This document shows, piece after piece, positions 19,288 to 28,200 of a DNA stretch of 64,000 nucleotides (position 1 is its first letter; each line of letters begins with the position of its first letter). The position numbers and the translations under genes were made by a program. This stretch comes from Symbiodinium natans. Taxonomy: Eukaryota; Sar; Dinophyceae; Suessiales; Symbiodiniaceae. The notes under the pieces are model-generated. The model did not search any database. It was not told the origin of the DNA and saw only the letters and a program-made list of their open reading frames with translations. The stretch spans positions 156,001 through 220,000 of the forward strand of contig CAJNDS010001191.1 of assembly GCA_905221605.1 (NCBI GenBank), given 5' to 3'.

Positions 19288-19433
19288 CTGGCGATGCTTG
19301 TGCGGGTGGCGATGAGCTACACCTGGCTGAGTATCGTCGCCCGGCACTGGGTGCCTTCGGCCAGACTTAAGATGGCAATGGGTGGGTTTTGCTTCTTTCG
19401 TGGCTGGCGCATGGGGCTCGCCGAAACCTACAA
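19288..19433 (+). CDS. Hydrophobic exon
   Basis: Preceded by a good pyrimidine tract (CTTTCCTGCCTGCCAAG) and ended by GTCTACAA in phase 2. All three AWW-like aromatic clusters and the arginines lie in one GC3-rich frame. Confidence 0.6.
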
Positions 19434-19971
19434 GTCTACAACCCCCCCCTTGCCCCAACCCCAACCCTAATTTACTCCCAAACCCTACGAACACCCTCAT
19501 CCCTAAACCATCCCGACGTGCGAGAGAGAGCCAACTGTTTCTTGCCCTCAGGTGCCCACGCGCCATCTGCATCCTGAGGGCTACCTCGTTCCATCGAGGG
19601 CACAGCGACTTCCTAGCCTTCGTTGCGTGGCCGAGTTCTTTTTGTTTTGTTAGAATTTAGGGTTTATGGCTTAGGGTTTTGTTTCTTCCTTGTTCGTTTT
19701 ATCCCGTGTGCTTGTTTGGGGTTTTGTGCGTTCTGGCAGCCTTTTTTGGGCTTAGGGTTTCGAGGGCTCTTTCGTTATACTACAAGTAAGGTAATTTTAA
19801 TTCGCAAACGGTTAGGGGCCTTGTTGAGGGCACATGTAACCCTTAGAACTACCCATGATAATCCCTAAGCTCTATAAACCCTAAACCCTAAACTCCGCCC
19901 TGAGCAAAGGCAACATCACGCCGAGCCTGTCAGATGTGTGGCAGCAGTTGAGACCCCTGGGTGCACTTTGA
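19288..19971 (+). CDS. Gene 3' part with hydrophobic exons (gene model)
   Basis: Three exons are proposed: 19288-19433, 19552 to about 19648, and 19905-19971 with stop TGA. The first reads LAMLVRVAMSYTWLSIVARH, then WVPSARLKMAMGGFCFFRGW; the second CPRAICILRATSFHRGHSDF, then LAFVAWPS; the last KGNITPSLSDVWQQLRPLGA. The protein is hydrophobic and basic; the family is not recognised. The 19433/19552 join agrees in phase; the last join has several possible donors. No 5' exon was found. Confidence 0.5.
19552..19648 (+). CDS. Exon, Cys/Arg then hydrophobic
   Basis: Acceptor CTTGCCCTCAG. The frame stops at TAG 19658, so a donor (GTTAGAAT at 19649 or an earlier GT) must be used, or this is terminal. 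A second open frame (VPTRHLHPEGYLVPSR) has lower third-position GC. Confidence 0.5.
19905..19971 (+). CDS. Probable terminal exon
   Basis: Encodes KGNITPSLSDVWQQLRPLGA then L and TGA. It is coding-like in one frame only. A GTGCAC donor before the stop is an alternative. Confidence 0.55.
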
Positions 19972-21114
19972 CGTTGAGAACGGAGCTTAAGAGCGTGTCT
20001 TCCGACTTCTGCGCATGCCTATACCAACATTGCTACACCCAATATGAATAGGAATATGTATATGAAATATTTATGCGAAAATTTAGTTGCCAATGCTGCT
20101 AAGCTTCCTTGCAGCCGTTTACGCTGACGGGGTACAGGAAGCAGCAGGCCATAATGACACGTAAGTCCTATACCAGCGTCTGACCGCTCAGATCCATCAC
20201 ACGGTGAGGTTACAAGAAGACTGCTGCACACAGGCGTGATACAGTATGCCGTTCAAAATCCCAAAACCCTAAACCCACTTCGCAGCGAGTTTGCGTGACG
20301 TTCTTCATAGATGAGCCGACGAGCTGAGGAACAGCATACAGCCCCCTGAGCTTGCTCTTCTTCTCCGTGCTGCAGGCCGCACCTTTGCATGGCTCCTGTT
20401 TTCGCGTGGCTTTGTGCTTCTGGCTGATGGAACCCCAACGCAGGTGTGGCCCGCATGACACAACGCAGAAGTATTCAGCTTGGGTCGAAGAAGTTCCGTT
20501 AAACAGTGAACCCAAACAGCCACGAATCCTTAGTCGTGGCGTCACACGGAACTTGTAATTAGCTTTGGGCTCGAGTAGGAACATCGGGGTTCCTGTAAAC
20601 TCAACACCCCCCCCCCCATTGGCTTTAAGATGCTTTGCAGGGCATGTCGCTTCAGGCGGTAGACACCCGCTAGCCCTCGAGAGCCATACAGCATCATAGA
20701 ACCCAAGAAGCCTGTTTGGAGGCTTAGGGGTTTGGGGTTTAGGGTTTAGGGTAAGGGTTAAGGTTTAGGGTTTAGGGTTTCGGGTTTAGAAGCTTCCTGA
20801 ACTTGCTGTATTGAGAGAGGCAATACCGTTTCACCATCCGGCCGCTAATTCTGAGATCGCGCCGGCTCTCTCTTCTTGTCGCATGTGTCTTGGTTCTCTT
20901 CTGTGCTGTTTGATGCATGGCGCGATGACGTAGCTTGTCCATCTTCGGGAATTGCCTACTGAGCTACTGACATAGCAAAGCGGCATTGCTCAAAAACACA
21001 AGAAGAAGCCTCTCTAAAGCCCTGAAGACCCTTCGTGGGGGTTTAGGGTTTTGCTTGGCTTAGGGTGCATTAGGCTTTTGGGGGGGGGATTTAGGGGTTT
21101 GTGAAGACACTGAG
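19972..21114 (+). other. Region with one ambiguous exon
   Basis: An acceptor TCTCCGTGCTGCAG at about 20376 precedes open text in two frames (AAPLHGSCFRVALCFW or RTFAWLLFSRGFVLLADG); I could not choose. The rest is telomeric units and unique AT-richer DNA without coding signal. Confidence 0.4.
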
Positions 21115-21187
21115 CCCTGCTTGTGCCCGCGAGGCTTGCTACTTTGTCGGTCCGGCAGCGCATTGTGGCGGCCTTCAGCGCTTTCGG
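21115..21187 (+). CDS. Exon-like segment
   Basis: Encodes LLVPARLATLSVRQRIVAAF, then SAF, in a GC3-rich frame; acceptor AGACACTGAG, donor GTGTAGGG. A further candidate follows the acceptor ATCTTTCAG at about 21622, but two frames there are equally good (PTKLRLPCILYALARK or GLADEAEAALHPLRLG). Confidence 0.5.
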
Positions 21188-21360
21188 GTGTAGGGCCATG
21201 GGGGTGGATCACCATCATGGGGCGGGGGTTTAGGCTTCTAGGGCAGAGTTGAAAAGGGTTTCAATATCGGGTGCAGTGTAGGGTTTTTTAAAAATAGGAG
21301 TTTTTATGTATAGGGTTGAATACAGGGTTCAATTTTGGGCTTGTGGGAGGCTTCGTGGCC

Positions 21361-21608
21361 TAAACCCTTAAACCCTTAAACCCTTAAACCCTTAAACCCT
21401 TAAACCCTTAAACCCTTAAACCCTTAAACCCCTTAAACCCTTAAACCCTTAAACCCTTAAACCCCTAAACCCCTAAACCCCTAAACCCCTAAACCCCTAA
21501 ACCCTAAACCCTAAACCCTAAACCCTAAACCCTAAACCCTAAACCCTAAACCCTAAACCCTAAACCCTAAACCCTAAACCCTAAACCCTAAACTAAACCC
21601 TAAACCCT
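21361..21608 (+). repeat. CCCTTAAA to CCCTAAA array
   Basis: Octamers CCCTTAAA, then CCCCTAAA, then canonical CCCTAAA in sequential blocks, as if each block expanded from one altered unit. Confidence 0.95.
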
Positions 21609-22101
21609 ACCACCATCTTTCAGGGGGTTTGGCCGACGAAGCTGAGGCTGCCTTGCATCCTCTACGCCTTGGCCAGGAAGCCAGGGCCGCCTGATGAAAT
21701 TGGGGGGGAGGAGGGCTGGGGGAGGAGGAGGGGGGGGGGGTTTAGGGTTTAGGGTTTAGGGTTTAGGGGTTAGGGTTTAGGGTTTGGGGTTTGGGGTTTG
21801 GGGTTTGGCGCTTGGGGTTTAGCGCTTGGGGTTTAGGGTTTAGGGGGGGTGGGGGGGTGGGGGTTGGGGGGGGGGGGGGGCTTCTCCGATTCTCTCCCGA
21901 AACCCCAAAAAAGCCCAGTCGGCTTTCGAATTGAAATGTTTCTTTGCCTTCTCTTCTCCTCTCTCTCTCTCTCTCGCTCTCTCTTTGTCTCTCTGTCTCT
22001 CCTTTCTCTTCCTGGCTTTTTTTGTTTCGGTCTCTCTCTCTATCTCTCTCTCTCCCTCTCACTCTATCGCCTTCTCCTTCTCTTGGAGCATGCAAAAAGT
22101 T

Positions 22102-22426
22102 GCCTGCTGGCAGGTACCGCATAGCGGCAGGTTCTGCCTTGCTTGGCCTGGGAGCATTGGCGGCGACCCGGCTGCAGCCTCCGCACGAACCTTCTTTAGG
22201 CCTTTGGGGACATTGTTAATATTTTTCCTTTTTGGGGTTTCTGAGGATCATATTCAGGAGTATGTTTTCTTCAGCGGGCTTTAAGGGGCATCCTAGCTCC
22301 TTTCCATCCACAGGAAGCGGTAGTACACTGCAGCAGCTCCGAAAACCCAGTTGCATTGAAGCATCATGGAACTCACCCGGTGATGAGGATGCGAAGTTAT
22401 TTGCGAAGTATCATCTCATTCTGGTA
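22102..22426 (+). CDS. Interrupted membrane-segment coding region
   Basis: A hydrophobic segment (RIAAGSALLGLGALAATR) ends at about 22195, where a CATCCTAG-family element (22197-22296) begins. After it the frame can resume (EAVVHCSSSENPVALK) and ends at TAG 22426. A second reading after the acceptor CCATCCACAG runs KLFAKYHLILVACLILVAIL to TAA at 22456. The element starts TTTAGG rather than GTAGG, so whether it is still spliced is unclear. Confidence 0.4.
22197..22296 (+). mobile_element. GTAGGCCC...CATCCTAG element, copy 6
   Basis: TAGGCCTTTGGGGACATT ... GGGGCATCCTAG, splitting a hydrophobic coding segment. Confidence 0.75.
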
Positions 22427-22573
22427 GCTTGTTTAATATTGGTTGCCATATTATAAATTTATTGTGGTGACGTATAGTTTGAGATCCCAAGGCCGTTAGC
22501 CCTAAGCCGTGAGTCTCTCAAATAGCAGAAAACACAAACCCTAAACCCTAAACCCTAAACCCTAAACCCTAAA

Positions 22574-22720
22574 CGCTACTTGGATACATGGACCCATCTC
22601 TTTGGTGAGGTCTGGCCAATGCACATGGAGCGTCCCTACCGCAGTGGGGGCTCAGCGTTGTCAGGGAGGTTCGACCGCTGGCTCAACGACCGCTGCTCGA
22701 GCTGCAGGGAGTTTAGTGGG
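22574..22720 (+). CDS. Exon-like segment upstream of the acyltransferase
   Basis: Long coherent frame RYLDTWTHLFGEVWPMHMER, PYRSGGSALSGRFDRWLNDR, CSSCREFSG, ending at GTTTAGGG. Oddly, no AG lies between the CCCTAAA array and the first codons; the nearest acceptor (GGTGAG) is 37 bases into the frame. It may be a 5' exon of the acyltransferase gene or of the preceding gene. Confidence 0.55.
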
Positions 22721-23008
22721 GTTTAGGGGTTCAGGGGTTTGGAGTTTAGGGTTGAGGGGTTCAGAAGTCTAGGTCTCGGGTTTAGGGGTATAGAAGTTTA
22801 GAGTTTAGGGGTTTAGGGGCTTAGGGGCTTGAAGCCATACCGTTTGCGATCAAATTTGCGAGGAGCTTCCTTAAACCCCTGAGGTCATCCTAGAACTTAC
22901 CCTACACTTCCAGGGGCCCAACTACAATTATTAGGTCCCTAAACCCTAAACCCTAAACCCTAAACCCTAAACCCTAAACCCTAAACCCTAAACCCTAAAC
23001 CCCGGAAG

Positions 23009-23127
23009 TATGGGGTTTATGCAACCGACCTCCAAGCTTGTGCCCCTCCCCCCCCCCACCCGTGCGCTGCCGCCTCCGAGGATTGCTACGCTACTTCTCC
23101 TTCAAAGCTCCCTGGGCTCCTTTTAGG
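23009..23127 (+). CDS. Acyltransferase exon 1 (first recognised)
   Basis: The frame ending VRCRLRGLLRYFSFKAPWAP plus FR resembles the RxYF region that precedes the PHG block in DAGATs. Donor GTTTAGGG at 23128. The acceptor is uncertain (23008 or later), and a run of C lies inside the 5' part. Confidence 0.6.
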
Positions 23128-25170
23128 GTTTAGGGTTTAGGGTTTAGGGTTTAGGGCTAGGGTTTAGGGTTCAGGGTTTAGGGTTTAGGGTTTAGGGTTT
23201 AGGGTTCAGGGTTCAGGGTTTAAGGTTTGGGGGCTCTTAGGGTTCATAGTGACCTTGGGTGCTCCTTCGGTTTCTGGCTCTTGCCGGCCCCTCTTTATTC
23301 CGCCAAAGCACCCAAACCGCAGTTCTAGAGCAAGGCGGGCGACCCCAAGGCGATCCAAAAATGTGGGGGTTTCCGAAGTTCGGGGTAATTACCTCCTTGG
23401 GGTCCTGATTTGAATAGGGGATCCTACTAGTTGGGGTCTACTTTAGGGGTCCCCTATTTTCGTAAACCCCCACAGGGCCCCTTGTTGTACGAAAAGAACC
23501 GGCGAAGCCTAGATCATCAACCTTGAATCCCCTATACGCACTTCTCAAGGTTCGGGATTTCATGGGTTCGTTGACCCTAAACCCTAAACCGTAAACCCTA
23601 AACCCTAGACCCTAAACCCTAAACCCTGAACCCTGAACCCTGAACCCTGAACCCTGAACCCTGAACCCTAAACTTGTCTTGTCTCGTCTCGTCTCGTCTC
23701 GTCTTGTCATATAGTAAAGTCCAGAATGTAGAAGCACTTCGCCTTTTATCCGAGGCGGTCTTCGAGGAGCCGCATTGGGATTCGCTTTCGGTTCGTCACG
23801 CAGTAGAGTTCGGAGGTTAGAGGCTGCTCGTGAGCTCAGATTTTCGGGTTTCAAGGCGGGCGCAATGATCGTGTTGATAGCACGCTAAGTACCCAGCTTG
23901 GGATGTAGGCGGAGTGATCGTGCCTATCCATGAATCTAATTGCAGCTGTTCGTGACCCTTACAAGGAAGAGGGAGCATGCAGCAGCATTCTAAAGCGGAA
24001 GGCTGACTCTGAGAAAGCGCGTCTGCTTGCAGAGGAGCCGCTGCAAAAGGACCGTAGGTACCTGTTCGCCGTTATGCCGCAACTTGGCACAATTGATCAG
24101 GTTTGGCACTGACGACTGGACGGCCCAAGTAACAAGGACAGGTAAAGTCGTAAGACCCAGAAGCAGCTCTACCTAAACACTGCATGAACATGACTTTCTT
24201 CGTCAAACTCAGGGGGGGCTTCAGACCAAAGTGGTCGGCCTCAGACCCTAAACCCTAAACCCTCAAGCCTAAACCCTAAACCCTAAACCCTACAGTGGGA
24301 GACTAAGAGTGGGGGTTCAAGGAAGGGAGGAGTGGTTTTTCAGTCCCGGCCCCCGCTCCCAGCAGTCGGAAGTGCCACGCCACGTGTTTAGCTGTCGTTA
24401 GCCTAAGCCCTACCCGGCAAAACACAAAACTTAGCCCAAGCTCAAAATCTTAAAATCTCAACGCTAAATCTTGTAAACCCTAAACCCTAAGAAACCCTCC
24501 AACCTCATTCCAAATCCCCCTAAACTCCGAGATGCAAAGCAAACCATCAGCGCTGCAGACATCAGGCACGGAGTCATCCCGTTTGCCAACACGCTGCTCT
24601 CCATCACCTTGCAAAGGCGGGCTGGGTGTTTGGCTTTGAAACCCCCAGAAGCTTTGTGTGCTAGGTTGAGGGTTTAGGGTTTAGGGTTTTAGGGTTTTAG
24701 GGTTTTAGGGTTTGGGGTTTGGGGTTTAGGGTTCGGATCCACTGGCAGACCATGGACTGCCGCTTATCTGCCTACCTGCAATCGGGGCCTTAAGGTTTAG
24801 GTCCTCGCATTTACAGGGGCTGTCTGGGCCCACCCTCAACCCTGAACCCTAAACCCTAAACCCGAAACCCGAAACCCGAAATACCCTAAACCCTAAACCC
24901 TAAACCTTAAGCAGGCAGGGCTTCATCCCGAACAGCATCGGCGCAGACATCCTGTTTCAAATCCCGGTTCTGAGACTCCTGGCATGGTGGTGGATCGTAC
25001 AAGTAAATGGGCATTTACCCAAAATAGGGTTTAGGGTTTAGGACTTACCCCCTTTTATACCCCAAATAGAATAAAGAATCCCTTAAAGGGAACCCCCCCC
25101 CCATTTTTCGGAAACCCCCAAACCGCTGTGGGGCACACGACTGCATACGACTAGTCTTCGTGATGCGCGG

Positions 25171-25201
<31 letters not shown>

Positions 25202-28200
25202 CCATCCGTAGTCTTCTCCACCTGATGGGCTCATGGAGAGTTGCATACGGGAACTGAGTCCAGGGGTCCTACTTGCACACACCCGGAGCTCCGCAAGCTC
25301 CAGAAGCCCTGAAGCTCCTCGAAGCGAATCCTGGGAAAGAAAGCCCTGTGAAGTGCAGCCAAGGGCAGCTGGTGCGCTTTGGGGGCTTGATCCCAGCCAC
25401 GCCCCAGTCCATCAAGCGCGACGCTGGGCACGTTCAGCACAATTTTTCTCCCGGTTCTGCACCCCTCTTACACAATTCCTGGCCCCCCCCCAACAGGTGC
25501 GGCACGCCTTCAGGGTCTCCAGCCCTGCAGTCTCTCAGGGTTCAGGGTTTAGGGTTCAGGGTTTAGAGTTTAGAGTTTAGGGTTTAGGGTTTAGGGCTTA
25601 GGGATCAGGGTTTAGGGAGACTCAGGCTCTGAGCTGGGAGTACCCGAACAACATCACCTTCATCGTCCCGGGCGGCATCGCCGAGATCTTCTTGACACTG
25701 GGCTGTGGTCCACTTCTCTGTAGGGGGCGGGAAGGGGGGGGGGGGGGAGGGCTTCGGAATTATGTAGGGTCTAGGGTTTAGGGTTTCCGGGTAAGTTGTG
25801 TAGATTGGGGGAGCTTGAGCTGGAGCTTCAGGTTAGGGGCCTAATATAGCAACATAGTGTCGGATGCAGGGTTCCTGAAACTGAGTTTCGGGTTGAGTCT
25901 GTGAAGGATCATTATCCAGCAGTACAAGATACGAGCGGCACATGGGTTCTATACCACCGGAGCTGCAAAGATCAGAGGTTAGTTATGCCTTCTAAACCCG
26001 ACTACTTGGGGTTCTAAGTCAAGAAGCTATAGTTGATTCGAACCTTCTTAAGGGTGCTTATATGAACTTATATGTCCCCGCTTCTCATAAACTACCCATG
26101 AACCCTAAACCCTAAACCCCAAACCCCAAACCCTAAACCCTAAACCCTAAACCCACTTAATTCAAACTGCCCATGAACCTTCAAGTACATGCCGCGAGCC
26201 ACGCAAAGTTCCCCAAAATCAGCCCCAGGATGAGGCCAGACCTGGAGCAGGACCCGAGATTCGTGTGAACTGAGAAGGGTTTAAGGTTTAGGGTTTGGGG
26301 TTTAGGGTTTGGGGTTTAGGGTTTAGGGTTTAGGATTTAGGGTTTAGGGTTTAGGGGTTTGGGGTTTGGGGTTTAAGGGTTTTTGGGGATTGGGGTTTAG
26401 GGAAAAGGGTTTAGGGTTTGGGGGGGGTAGGGTTTAGGGTTTAGGGTCATGGGTTCCCCTATTTTCCCTTCTCTATACTACCCCCCCCCCCCTAGGTTCC
26501 ACCCCATTGAAGGGCACAATTAAGCCCTTTTCAGGCTTTTTAGGGGGAAGGGCGGGGGGCGGGGGGGGAAGGGAAACCATGAAGGTGAAGGAACGGCTTT
26601 AGCCAGCCAGATTGGCTTTTTGGGAAGATTAGACATTTTCCTTATTTAGGTTGAAAAGGGACCCTACAAGGGACCCCCATATGCTAACATGGTTTCAAAG
26701 AGGCTTCAAGGCCAAGTGAGGGATTTAGGGTTCGAGGGTTCGAGGTTCGTGGGGTAGCTATGACTGGGTATGACTGGGGTTACAAGAAGGTACAGGACTA
26801 GGTTATAACCTTGTTTGGGCTTCACTTCCCTACTTCTGACTACCCATGTACTTTCAGGTGTTTGACTGAACCCTACAAAAAACCTTAAAACCCCTAAGAC
26901 TGACGAGAGAGGTGTTCATCAAAAGCCGGAAGGGCTTCATCCGCCTCGCGCTGCAGGCGGGAACACCTGGAGCACTCATTTAGATTGCTCCTTTGAAAAG
27001 AAGTGGTGTGGAGGAATGCGATCTTGGCCTTGTGCTATAGCCTCTGAACATTTTCAACTTGCTGACATGATTAGTATGCCTTAAGTTAAAGGGAGCCCAA
27101 GAGTCTTTTGGGAAGAGTGGGGGGGGGGGGGGGTGGGGGGGGCCTATGAAAGAGTTTCCCCCGCAGACTGGCGTGGACGTCGTTCCGGTCTACGGCCTGG
27201 GCCACACGCAGCTCTTCACGATGCTGGCCGCCTGGAGAGAAAGACACTTTACACTTAGACCCCCAAATCCCCCAAAATCCCCCAAAGCATCCCCCTAAAC
27301 CCTGAAAACAAAAACCCTAAGACCCCTATATCCCTAAATCAATCTGGCGCAAGAAGCCTTAAAGGTTCTAATTGGGTGCTCTGATCTGTCAAAAAACAAA
27401 CTACAGGGGCCCCTCACAGCAATCTTCAGAAGACACGGCTCTCCTGCATGGACTTGGCCCCAGGATAAGTCCTCTGGACTTGGCGGGTTCATGATGCGCA
27501 TGAGCAGACGCCTTAAGAATCTCGGCCGCCCCATGCTTCCGAACCAGTCTTTTTTGTGCCAAGGATCCACTGTATTTGGGTACGCACGCAAGCAGCAGGG
27601 GTAACATCCATGGAGCCCTGGGACGGCCACCGACATGGTGCTAGACTCTTGATGACAGAAGTGATGACAATAAGGATTTCGCTGCCTTTGGCCTATGGTC
27701 GGTTGGGAATGCTCCCTGGCCAAGATCATGATTTTTGTGCCTGCAGAGTGGTCGGCATCACTCAAGATGCAAGTGGCAGGAACGCCAAATGCACCCACCA
27801 AGCCAACCCAAGCCATTGCGCACGTGCCTGCTGGAGCAACGAGCTTGATATTCATTATAAATGATCACGTCACTATAGCCATTATGCATGAGGGTGTCTG
27901 CTGGGGCAATGAGCTTGATAAGTCATGATTCACGATGACTGCGGGCTGCTTTGTGACCCGGCTTTAGGACGCTCCAGGGCTTTGCCACTCGCAACCAGTT
28001 TCCACAAAATCCCTGCAACGGGAGGCTGTGCCGCGGAATTCTAGACCTTCAACCAGTTCTTGTCAAAGAGAGCCCCCATGCACTGATTTTACGGGTTTTT
28101 TGGTTGTAAAGCCATCCAAAGCCATCCAAAGCCACCCAAAGCTCCCAAAAACCCAAGGCTTTGTTGGGTTTTTGGGGTTGAGGGTCTGACAGCTCATCAC

